Below, in pieces: positions 26,616 through 37,162 of a stretch of 64,000 nucleotides of DNA; within the stretch, counting starts at the first letter, position 1; each line of letters opens with the position of its first letter. Below the pieces are notes generated by a model. It searched no databases. It was not told where the DNA came from and worked only from the letters and a program-made list of their open reading frames with translations. The position numbers and the translations under genes were made by a program. Location of the stretch: assembly GCA_019022495.1 (NCBI GenBank), contig JAFEKR010000022.1, positions 310,001 through 374,000 on the forward strand. Reading direction: 5' to 3'. Origin of the DNA: Epichloe hybrida. Lineage: Eukaryota > Ascomycota > Sordariomycetes > Hypocreales > Clavicipitaceae.

Positions 26616-27115
26616 TGTTATGTGCCTTAAGATACACGCCTAAAAACGTAATCATAATAATAAGTGCTAGGGCTTAAGGATAGGGATATTACAACAAGGG
26701 GATAATAATATTAGTTATCTTGGCAGGAGGATTAATTAATCTATAAAGGGACTATATATAGCTAGATTCTATAAGAGCCACCACGCATAACTAAATTCTT
26801 ACTTTCACCCTACCCTTTTGCTTTAGCTAATACTAATAGCTTCAGCTAATATTAACTCTTGCTTTGGCTAATATTAGATCTAATATTATGAAATATGTAT
26901 TAAGAAGAATCCCCCCCCCCTTCTCTAATTAAAGCGCTGCTTCCAATCTAACAGACTATTTAATCTAGGATATCTCTGCATAATAAGATAGTCCTAGCCG
27001 TTGTTGTGATTGATATTGTTAAGTTGATTGACCCCTCTATTATGTGTAGGCTCCAGAGCTACTCGCGATCGTGGGCTAGCATCGTGTCTTTTGGGGTGTT
27101 GTTTTCCGCTTAACA
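26616..27115 (+). repeat. 3' LTR of C (500 bp)
   Basis: It matches 14939-15438 in length and order, differing by C/T and G/A changes. The last ~120 bases (27000-27115) are nearly RIP-free and the first ~200 are more damaged than in the 5' copy, so mutation is patchy within each LTR. Confidence 0.88.
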
Positions 27116-28223
27116 AAATACCTCTAATTATAGTAGTGTAATTATCTTAAAAACCTAGGTTTTTAAAGTTAAGAGATACCTTAGTTAGTTCCCTAAGGTA
27201 TAAAGTTTAACTCCTAGTCTATATTCTATCCTATATACCTGTCTAAGTGTCTTACACTATAATACTAGGTAAATATTACTACTTCTTTATATACCCTTAT
27301 ATTAGCATATTACCTCTAGCTAGTCTAGTAGTAAATCCTATAAGTAGTTTCTTTAATTAATAGCTCTTTTCCTAAGCTTCTTTAATTATTAAGTTTAAGG
27401 TTCTTATTATATTATATTTACTTAGAAATACCTACCTCTACCTATAGAGTGTGGATTCTCTATACTACTAAGAATAGGAATATCCCTTCCTATACTAGAG
27501 TTTTACTATTTAGGTTAAATTCTAAGGTCTAAAAATTCCTTAAGGTTTTACCTAATATCTAGTGTTATTTACCTCTAGTTTAAGTAAAGTATTACTATAC
27601 CTAATTTGCTAAGTATAAAAATAATACTTCCTATAGTTAGATTTCCTAGTTTAAGTGTAGCTTATAGGGCTCCTTAATTTAATAAGTTCTAGTGCTCCAT
27701 CTGTTAGTGTCTAACCTTAGTTAATTCCTATTTATATAAAACTATAACTATTTATAATCTTAAATACTAGTATTATACTAGGTTAGCGCTATAGTGTTTT
27801 TATTAATTCTTCCTTATTTATTCCTTTATAGCTTTATTATAGATTAAGCTTCTAACCTATTCTTTTTCTATACTATAGATTCTTTGCTTTATTATTATAA
27901 GCTAACTTCCTATTATAATCATTATTTATTACTATCTCTAACATAATTTACTTCCTATTATCCTATTCTAGGTATTCTAGGATCTTATTAAATAATTCTT
28001 TATAAGTTTTACATAGCCCTATAGTTTTATACCTATCTTATTAAGTCCCGCAGTCCTTAATATTCTTACTTTACTAAATAGTAGTGTTTTCTAACTATAG
28101 CTAGAGAATCTTCCTAATTATAGTAATAACTATAGCTATACTTTAATTATTATCTTTCTTTAGTTCTAACTATAGTTATATTCTAATCTAAGTTCCCTTT
28201 ATTTCTAACCATAGTTATACTTC
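27116..28223 (-). pseudogene. Element B fragment: coding-like region upstream of gag, unknown
   Basis: On the minus strand, much of this stretch has a coding-like reading when TAG/TAA are taken as Gln: for example TLTDGALELIKLRSPISYT near 27700-27645 and FLSKYNIIRTLNLIIKEAQEK near 27435-27375. By the nesting, it lies between B's 5' leader (63595-63887) and B's gag (13074-14938). It may be the N-terminal part of B gag or a separate first ORF. I do not recognise a domain, and reading frames inferred in AT-rich RIPed DNA are uncertain. Confidence 0.4.
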
Positions 28224-28490
28224 TGTCAGGAGCACGGAGGCCAGGGAGTCACGGACAGGACGGTCACATGATAGAGCCCTTAGGTAAGCCTTAGCCTACG
28301 CGAATAACTAAGTAACTACTAGATAGCTATATATACATAGTAGGGTATTTAGATAAGGACTGCCTATAAAAGATATAAAAGGTTAGAGTTTAAGACCTTT
28401 ATATACCTACCCCTAAGTAGTAGCTCTCTAGCTATAACTAAGAACCTTAGCCTTTACTTTATTTATATCTCCTTAAATATAGTTATAATT
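28224..28490 (+). repeat. 5' LTR of D (267 bp)
   Basis: It begins TGTCAGGAGCACGGAGG and ends near TATAATT (3' copy: CATGACA). The first 60 bases are little damaged. The left flank is the duplication ACTTC. Confidence 0.9.
28365..28372 (+). promoter_or_regulatory. TATA-box-like motif in D LTR
   Basis: TATAAAAG occurs in the middle of the LTR and is also present at the corresponding place in the 3' LTR, so it is ancestral to both. In LTR retrotransposons such a box sets the start of the R region. No transcript start can be read from sequence. Confidence 0.4.
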
Positions 28491-29820
28491 AGTTAAACTC
28501 TTAAACCCTTTAGGGAAAATAGACTATTAGCTAGATTTAAATATAAAGAAGCTATAGAATATTTACCTAAAACATACTTACACTACCTAGTAAGGAAGCC
28601 CTAACTTTATAGTAACTAGGTAGTAACTAAAATACCCTAACTATAAAATATAAGAGAGTATAGTAAATACTACTTAACTAAAGTAGTAACACTAAATCTA
28701 GTAATAATAATAATTTAAATAAGCTATAAAGGTAATATAAGGTTATATAAGCTAAGCTATAAAATACCTATATAAGAAAGGAGATCTTAAATATAGAAGT
28801 ATAGCTTAAGGAAATAGAAGTAAACTTATAATTAGCTAGATTAGGCAAAGGACCTATAATTACCCCTTAGATAAACACATAAAGAATTCCCCTATTTCTA
28901 GATTTCCTACCTAATACTAAGTTTATAGTAAATACATACCTATAAAGCTTTATTAAGATATAGTATAAGGTACCTATATATAAAGGTAACACTTATAAGA
29001 ATTTATAGGTATACCTAGTAGATTTAAATATACTATTTAAGCTAGACCTAAGAACCTTTTTAAATAATAAAACAAAGGTAGTATATACTAGTAGCTACTT
29101 AGCTAATAATATAAAGTAATAGTAAATATATTATATAATAGTAAATAAGTTAGTTAACTACTTAGCTTATACCTAGGATAGATTTATATTCTAGCTAAAC
29201 ACTAGAGTAATAGATAAAGATATATAGTGCTTAGAAGCTACTAGGATACTACTAAATCTTAGGTAAAAAAGTAATTAGTCTTTTTAATCTTTCCTAAGAC
29301 TTTAAATAAAGGTAAAAGTAAAATTACCTAACTAAATCCCTATATACTTAAGAATAGTAATTTTTCTAAATAGCTTAAATAATACTATAAGGAAGCATAT
29401 AGTTAGCTAAGAATTTCTAATATCTTAAAGTTACCTATAAGGTTAAGGAAAAAAGGCTAAAGTTATAATAATATCTATATTAAGTAATTATAATAGAAAC
29501 TATAATAAGGAGAGTAGGAGTAATAAAAGATAATACTCTAGCTCCCCTATAGATAACTTATAGTAAAGCTCATAGTAACCTAGCATAGGCTAGAGACTAT
29601 TTAAGTATTATAAATATAGTAGCCCTAGATATAGTATAAATAAATATAATATAGTAAACTAATTAATTTATAAAAGTAATAGGTATATTACTAAGAAGTA
29701 TAAGAATAGTAGTAATAAAACCTTAGACTTAAATAAAATTCTAATTAGTTTAGCTTAGGCCTAGGATAATAGTCTTACTATAAAAAAACCTATAGATAAG
29801 AGAATAAGAATATAGGTATC
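28491..29820 (+). pseudogene. D leader and gag with CCHC knuckle (RIP-dead)
   Basis: The first ~250 bases are leader. A gag reading is clear from about 28900: VYLVDLNILFKLDLRTFLNN near 29010-29070, NKLVNYLAYT near 29140-29170, then LEATRILLNLR near 29235-29265. At 29606-29647 a CX2CX3GHX4C zinc knuckle is preserved in spacing, with Tyr at the Cys and His ligands and Arg at Gly. The reading continues to the E insertion (duplication GTATC at 29816-29820) and resumes at 37163. The gene could bind element RNA through the knuckle if intact. Confidence 0.75.
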
Positions 29821-30130
29821 TGTTGGAACAAAGGTAATATCAAATCGCGCGTCGCAGCCGCAATTACCCGGCAGAAGCTTGGGCCGCGCGCGGACCCCAC
29901 ACGTGACCCACAACCTGGCACGTTAATTAGCTAGGAAATGTAGGGACATAAACGCGTAACCCCTTTTTCCCTTTATATATCGTAACTTCTAGCTTTTACC
30001 TCTCTTTTCCTACAACTCAATTAATCATAATAACAGATAACGCAGCCTAGAATAGATAATCGATGATAATACTATTCTTCGGGCTTATGACTGTATTACA
30101 CATTGAATTTAATACCCTATAAATCCAACA
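29821..30130 (+). repeat. 5' LTR of E (310 bp)
   Basis: It begins TGTTGGAACAAAGG and ends AATCCAACA. A CpG-rich block at about 29846-29910, with GCCGCGCGCGGACC and CACACGTGACC (E-box-like CACGTG), is unmutated, while its 3' third is RIPed. A TATA-like tttatatat is at 29972-29980. Confidence 0.92.
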
Positions 30131-31153
30131 CTAATTAGTGGTTACCTTCACAGATAACCACGTAGTCTTTGAACACTGTAGATTAGCAAGGTTAATTAGA
30201 AGAGGTAGCTTATCTAATAATAACTTACCCTATGAAATAGGAGGGCTACGTTTAATAATAAGTTATGCTAATAGAAAGGTATAATATAGCTCTCTTCTTA
30301 CTTCGGTATTAACATCTATATCTATATAGACTCCAAAACAACAAAGAAAGGTTTAATGCTAGTAGCTAAGCTATCCCTTTATCTTTCTTTGTTATGCGTT
30401 CTATTACGCATTTGAAGTCAACTGCCTTGCCTTGCGATCCTTTACATCCAAAACACGTTATATAATTATAGTTATACCCCTTTTCTTCTTATATCATAAG
30501 ATCTACCTCCCCTAATTAATTAGAATATTAGATGTAGCCAGACCGTCTAGGACCTCTAGTTAATTTAGAGTTCCTAGTGTGTGGCTAGGAATATGACCCC
30601 TAGAGACCTCTCTCACAAGACCTCTAGCCCCTTAGACCTCGGATCTATCGGATCCCTCGAGACCTCTCTCTCAAGACCTCGGATCGATCGGATTGTCGGA
30701 TTAATTCAACCACATTGGATCCGGCCTAGCCCCTGACCCCCTAGCTAGATAAAAGCCCTAGATTCCCTCCCTTTTCATAGAAAATCAACTCTCCCTTCGT
30801 AGCCTTTTGGCTTGGATTGTTCAATTGAGATTATACCCTTTTTGCTTCGGCTGATATTTGATAGCTTCGGCTGATATTGGATTGCTTCGGCTAATATTGG
30901 ATTGATAAGATGACCTGATATTGGCAAGAGACTTCGCAGCTTAGATCCTCGCGATGGATCGCAAATATCGCAGACCTAGATCCCGATATCTAGGTTCAAT
31001 TTCTGATATCGTTGAATTCGTCAATACCGTCAATTTCGTCATTTTCGTCATCTTCATCAGCATTATCGTTATTATCAGATCCCTCTTTTCCGTTGTTTTG
31101 GGGTGGTTGTTTTGCCCCGACAAACTAGTAAGACTAATAGTTACAACAATGCT
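30131..31153 (+). other. Leader of E, containing insert H
   Basis: Apart from H (30578-31124), the leader is about 475 bases and collinear with 49929-50399 of E'. No reading is supported. The start codon of gag is ATA here and ATG in E'. Confidence 0.7.
30578..31124. mobile_element. Un-RIPed ~546-bp insert H, probable solo LTR
   Basis: E' shows the empty site (gttcctagtaagac); in E the same site is opened and CTAGT is found on both sides (30574-30578 and 31125-31129), a five-base duplication. The insert starts GTGTGGCTAGG / TGTGTGG and ends CCCCGACAAA, close to TG...CA termini. It retains CpA and TpG, unlike its surroundings. It contains direct repeats: tandem GACCTCTCTC / CTCGGATCGATCGGAT-type units (30600-30695), three copies of a GCTTCGGCTGATATTGGAT-type unit (30845-30905), and CGTCAATTTCGTCATTTT-type units (31018-31060). 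No coding capacity is convincing. Confidence 0.72.
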
Positions 31154-34100
31154 ATAGAAGGCGTTAAAACAGGAGATAACAACAAATACCTTAAAAAAGG
31201 AAAACCCCCTATCTACACTAACCTATACCCCTACATCTCTGTAAGGCTTTAATAACATATTATAAAAGAACTACTCTAATAAATAGGAAGTTCTAAATAT
31301 AAAGAGATAAAAACACCTAAGGAAATTAGTCTCTATATCCTTATAAAGACTAAATAATACAAGAAGCAAGGGTTATTTAGAAGAATACTATTCTCCGAAT
31401 TCAGTAATAACTTCTATAGATAGTTAAGGGATAAGTTCGCAGAAGGGAGAGACCTTTTATAGAACGGACTTTAAGACTATCTCCTTTATAACAGAGTGTA
31501 TATAACTATTAGAAGAGGCACTAAGATAGTAAATAACCTTAAAGAAGCAGTAAACTAAGAAGAATTTAGATTTTAGACTCTTAAAGAAATTAAAGAGGCT
31601 AGGAAGAAGTATATAGGCTTCTAAAAGAACCTATAGAACAAAGAGTTCTTCCGTGATTTACTAGACAATAGTAATGTCAGAACTAGGCAACCCACCCTGT
31701 CACCCCGTTTGTTAGTACGATTACTATTAAAAGGATTAATAAGCTAGACTCCCCTAGGAAAACCAAGTTAATCCCCTCTAGGAAGGCCTAGTTAATCTCC
31801 CCTAGGAAGGTCAATTAACCTAGAGTTAAGACCGCCTAAGGATGCTATTCACAAGCATCTACAGGTGACTCCCCTACCTATACCTTTACTAGAGGCAAGT
31901 CAGTAGTATTACCTTATTAACACTACTAATAATGCCCCTAAGTAGGAGAGTTACTAACAGAGGTAACTTACGCTATCTAGGGCTAGTAATACCCCTATTA
32001 GCATAGCTTAAAGAGCTATAATTCCTCCTTCCTAACATAAGGAAGAGGAGGATTAGAGAGAATAATAAGCCCTAAGGGTGCTACCTATAAAGCTACCCTC
32101 TTACTTCCCAAAGACCTTACTACCCCTTCTATAGATATAAAGGGAAACACCTAGAGAACCCCCATAGACCTAGAGACCTTTACTAAAGCAGATTATTAAC
32201 TTATCTAAGGTATACCCTAAAGAATAACTCTATAGCACTAATAACTATAATATCCTTAAATTAAAGCTTTAAACATTCCGCAGAAAGTACGAGTTACTTA
32301 ACATCTAGCCTAAACAAGCTAGTTATACTTTTAAGGTTATACTTAAAGGCAAAGCACTATAATACTATATAGACTACCTCTCTAAACCTAGATAACTATA
32401 AGATCTCCTTACGCTTATTAGCTATATAAGAGAACAATTTAAAACTAAGGATATATAGTAAAGATATTTACTAGAGTAAAACAACACTTCCCTATAAGGA
32501 ATAGCAAATAATAACCTAACTAAGTCAATAATCAAATACTTTAATAAACTCACAGAAAGACTAGCTATCTTACAATAAGCAGTGCCTAAAGTAAGCTAAA
32601 CTAAAAGGGCACTCCAGAATTAACTCATTAGAGCCTATTATAGTATTCTAAAGTGCAAAGGAGTAATCATAGATCCGCCAGACAGACTACAAGAGTTCTA
32701 TAAACAGATTAGAATAACCCTTCGTCTTATTAAGGAAAAGAAGAAGAACTATTAACAGTTCCTAACCAAAGCTACAACCCTAGAGCAATTCTAGACTAAC
32801 CAAAGATATAACAGGAATAGAAAAGAGACCTAATACCCCTTAAAACCATAAGGAAGAGGAGGTACTCCCCGCATAAAGAAGTGTTACGTATATAGCAAGG
32901 AAGAATACTAGTTATCTAAGCACCCTAAAGAGGACCGTAAGAAGGCATTTCAACGCTTTAAGAACCACTACCTTACAAATCTAGCTAATAACTTATATTA
33001 TTTATTCCTCACTTAGTATAAGGGAGAACACAAGTCCTAACCCCTTATTAATAATAAAATCGCTTAGTATATGAAGAGCATTGGATTTAATGACGGCTCT
33101 AATAATACAGATAGGCTAGTACCTACAAGCTTCTTTACTTATAGAACCTAGATTAATAGCGAAAGAATAGTTTAATTCCTAATAAGGCAAGCAGCTTATC
33201 ACAGTCTTAGTAAAGAAGACCCCTTTTAGTAAGAACTCGTAAACAAAGCCCTAGTAATGTTTATATTAGAAGATCGCTATTCCTATATAACATTCTAAGG
33301 GATCATACCTAATACAGGAGCCACAAAGTTCTCTATAGCAGGGCACCCTTAATTCCTTGCTTTATAACATTAGATGCTTACATTACAGCTTAATGAATTA
33401 ACAGAGAAAAAGGCATTAGTCAGGTTTAGCGTAGGAGACCTGATTATTACGCTTAGAGCGGCTAATATGCCTACCCCCTTCGGAAACATCCTCTTTTAGG
33501 TCATCCCTATAAACACTCTATTTCTCTTATCCCTTAATGATATAGACTATCTAAAGATTAACTTTAACATCTCTAAGAACACGCTATAACAAGGAAACAT
33601 TAAAGTCCCTATTATACACAAATAGGGCTACGCCTAGATACTTCTTATATAGAAAGAAGAAGTAGTTACTTAGAGCTACCTTACAGAAGGCAAGCTATAG
33701 CGATTATATCACCGCTTTAGGCATCCATTAATCTAACATCTACACAAGGTTCTTTGTAGATTAAGGCATAATATTAATATTAAAGCTATTAGGGAGCTAA
33801 CAAGAATTTACTACTAATACTAAATACACGTAAATAGCCCTAATTACTTTAAGTTTACCCTTAAGGATAAGTGTAGCTTTAATTATAAAGTAATAGTAAA
33901 TATCTTCTACCTAGATAGTAACTGCCCTACACTCTACGCTATAGATATAGCTATAGCGTTTAACGTAGCGAAATTCCTTAATAATATCTCTATAAAAACA
34001 ACCTAGGAAGCCCTCTAAATATGCTAGATTAATGCTTACCTAGGCCCCCTAGACTTTATTATTATAGACACTAGAACAAACTTCTATAGTAATAAATTCA

Positions 34101-36393
34101 GATAATTCGTAGCTTTAATATTAATTTTAATTAAGGAAGTCCTTATTAAGGCATACTATAGTATAGGGAAGGTTAAAAGGTATTATAAGCCGCTCTAAAG
34201 AGCCTATAATATAATTAGATATAAATACCCTATAACACTAGAACCTATTGCCCTTTAAATAGTAATTAAGGCCCTAATAGCCTTATCCTAACCCTCCTTA
34301 TCTTTAAAGCCTACCTATAAATAATAAATAAGTCCCTACTATTACCTAATATCACATAGCATATAATTATAGTATAGAAGGCTACTAAAGAGATTAAAAG
34401 ACTTCACGCTATCTAGAAGGTTAATAAGGCCCTTACTAAACATAATAGCCTAGAAACCTTAAAGACCCTTAGTCTACCACTTAAATTAAAGGTTAAGGTC
34501 TAGTAAGAAGGCAAGGGATAGGCAGGTCTATATAAGCTACTAGTAATTACTAAAGAAAGCTATATACTTAATATACCTAGAGGCCTAAAGACCTTTAGGT
34601 TAATATCTATTAAGCCCTACTATAATAATCCTAGTATAAAGAAGATAGCAGAGCCTAGTAGAGAGAAAGGAGAAAAAGGGTAAGAGGCCTATGATAAGAA
34701 CATAGTACTACTAATACTACTAAAGTAAGGACGCGGAAGGCCATGGAAAAACCCTCCTATAATACCTTAAGGTACTAATACCTTCCTATTAGCAAAAGAA
34801 CATAGTAACCTAGCTCTTATAATTAAGCTACGTAAGGAAGGAATTATTAAGACCCTAGGCAAACTATTTAAGCTATTAACAAAAGCGGAGATTAACGCTC
34901 TAATTAAGCAAGGTGTGTTTAAATTCATTATATTTAATAAGGAAGAACATAGTAGGATTTAAATCTTTAATTCCTGAATTATTAATAAGATTAAAGGTAA
35001 GATAACAGAACCCTATAAAAAGTCACGCCTTATAATCCAAGGGTGTGAGAATAAAGGGAAACAGGCTATTCTTACATAGGCCCTAACGATTTAACACGTA
35101 AGCTAATATCTTATCCTCGTGATAGCCCTGTTAGTAAGATTAAGGAAATTCCTTATCTAGCTAAGAGATATCTATTAGGCTTATATACAGGCTTATATAT
35201 TGCTAGAGCGGCTAATCCTAGCGCGCTTGCTAATTCAGATATAGTATCTCTACCTGCCTAGTATAATCTTAAGGGTTATAAAACCCCTCTATAGGCTCGC
35301 AGAGGCAGGAATACATTAGTAGGTTATATATTATAAGCATTATAGAGAGAACCTCTAGATAGAAACCTCTATATATAATCCCTGCCTGCTTATAACTATA
35401 AAGGAAAGCCCTAACTTTACCTACATTAGTATATAAACTAATAATATAATTAGCCTCTTAGATAAGAAGTTCTCTAAGAAGGAAAAGACCTAGCTTACTA
35501 TAGTAGGCTTTAATGTAAAGCTAAAGTAATTCCTAACTTAGGACTACCCTCTTATATTTAATAGTAGCATTATCTTGCTAGAGAATAATACTATTAAGAT
35601 CTAGTAGAAAGGGCAGAGTAATAAGTTAGAGTTAGTTCTAATAACTAACTCAAAGCGCAAATACGTTAAGCAGAGGGCCTAAGGCGCTTACATTACCTTA
35701 ATTTACTAACTAGAGGCTTGCTTTAACCTATCTATTACTATATAACACTAGGAGCTAACCCTAGAGGATATAAAAGCCCTTAATTACCACCTAAAGTAGC
35801 AGATAGATTACCTAGAGAGAGGTCTAATATTTATCCTAATTAACCTTAAGAAGGCAAAGCTCTTTGCCTTTATAGATAAATCCTTTGCTAATAACTAGGA
35901 CCTATCCTTATAACTAGGATATATACTTATCCTAGTAAATAAAGACTACACTAATAGTAAGTTTATAATTAAAGGTAATATTATGCACTTTAGCTTAACA
36001 AAGAGTAAGAGAGTTACGCAAAGCGTGCTTACCTTAGAAGTCTACAGCATAGTAGCTAGTGTTAATATAGCTTATATAATTATAACCACCCTAAACTTAG
36101 TTACTAACTAACTAAAGCTCCTAAAGATCCTAGTTATTATATATACGGATTTATACTCCTTATATAAGTGCCTTATTAAGCTTAGTATAACAAAGGAGAA
36201 ACGCCTAATAATCAATATTATAGCCCTTTAATAGTTATACAAACGCTAAGAACTCTATAAGATCTAATAGATTAATAGAGAGGATAACCTAGCTAATGCC
36301 TTTATAAAGGCATTACCTAATAAAGCCCTTAAGAGCTTTATCTTAACTAACTAGATAACTATCTAGATAGAGAGATAAGTTACTTGCGCGTAA
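31154..36393 (+). pseudogene. E Copia polyprotein: gag, protease, integrase, RT, RNase H (RIP-dead, frameshifted)
   Basis: The start is ATA 31154 (ATG in E'). Gag holds a CX2CX4CX4H-type knuckle at 32882-32923, a form seen in fungal Copia gags. Integrase is at about 33720-34330 (SNCPTLYAIDIAIAF near 33920, IDTRTN near 34068). Reverse transcriptase runs about 34880-35560; its catalytic T-D-D reads TNN (35437-35445). RNase H at about 35820-36340 has the family's TKSKRVTQSVLTLEVY and IYTDLYSLYKCL stretches. A 19-base deletion near 34271, between GGCC repeats, shifts the frame; undoing it brings knuckle and RT into one frame. Stops are TAG/TAA at Gln/Trp sites. This order (integrase before RT) makes it Ty1/Copia. 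Confidence 0.9.
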
Positions 36394-36853
36394 CATATGT
36401 GTAGTAAGAGAAAAAGATAATCCTCTAGGAGGGTAGCTATAGGGATAAGATAGTAATATATAAGGGATTTACGCCCCTATAGTTAATATCCCTAGCGGCT
36501 ATAACTACGCTAGCCTACTAGGCCCTCCTAGTAGACTATAGAAATTAATAGTAATGCGTAAGAGGATAAAGGTGTTACTAAGGAGGAGAAAGACATTATA
36601 TACGCGCTATAGTGTAGTATATGTGTTATTTTAAGGAAAAGAAGGGATTTAGAAGAACCCACTTATCCTTACACAGGCTCACAGGCTAAGCGAGAGTGTT
36701 ATTTCCCTTTTATTAGCAACTATACGCCTAGATAGGCTATAAGTTCTTTTCCTTACATCCCTTGTTAATTATATTCTTAATCTATCTTTCCTTTTTTTAT
36801 TTCTATAATTAATATTATGTATTAATAATTATATTAAAAGAGAGAAGTTCTAG
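36394..36853 (+). other. E 3' untranslated region
   Basis: About 460 bases without a supported reading, collinear with E' to about 36714 (E' 55955). It ends with the purine tract aaaagagagaag at 36836-36847 before the LTR. Confidence 0.6.
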
Positions 36854-37162
36854 TGTTAGAACAAAGGTAATATTAATCGCGTGTCGTAGCCGCAATTACC
36901 TAGCAGAAGCTTAGGCCACGCGCGGACCCTACACGTGACTTATAACCTAGCACGTTAATTGGCTAGGAAATATAGGGACATAAACGCGTAACCCCTTTTT
37001 CCCTTTATATATTATAACTTCTAGCTTTTACCTCTCTTTTCCTACAACTTAATTAATTATGATAACAGACAACGCAGCCTAGAATAGATAATCAATGACG
37101 ATACTATTCTTCGGGCTCACGACTGTATTACACATTGAATTCAATACCCTGTGAATCCAACA
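36854..37162 (+). repeat. 3' LTR of E (309 bp)
   Basis: It begins TGTTAGAACAAAGG and ends GTGAATCCAACA. It is more RIPed in its first half and less in its last 60 bases than the 5' LTR. GTATC follows. Confidence 0.92.

Larger units (their letters stand above)
14939..27115 (+). mobile_element. Large Gypsy element C (about 12.2 kb), plus strand
   Basis: Two 500-bp LTRs (14939-15438 and 26616-27115) enclose a leader, one long gag-pol frame, and an additional ~3.6-kb reading frame, making this unusually long for a fungal Gypsy element. The purine tract agggagg directly precedes the 3' LTR. I could not find a perfect target-site duplication: the left flank is CTCTA (14934-14938), and CTCTA recurs six bases after the right LTR (27122-27126), so the LTR may be a few bases longer than I drew it. 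RIP is heavy but patchy. Confidence 0.88.
29821..37162 (+). mobile_element. Ty1/Copia element E (7,342 bp), plus strand
   Basis: LTRs of 310 and 309 bp (29821-30130, 36854-37162) and a perfect duplication GTATC (29816-29820, 37163-37167) delimit it. One gag-pol polyprotein is inside. A second copy, E' (49622-55955), lies downstream in the same host element D. E carries the un-RIPed insert H in its leader, which E' lacks, so H arrived after the two copies diverged. A purine tract aaaagagagaag sits just before the 3' LTR. Confidence 0.94.

Noticed and set aside
30941..31157. Overlapping 60- and 67-codon frames on both strands in insert H
   Set aside because: They arise because H is un-RIPed and contains CGTCAATTT-type repeats; the frames run over the end of the insert and its duplication.
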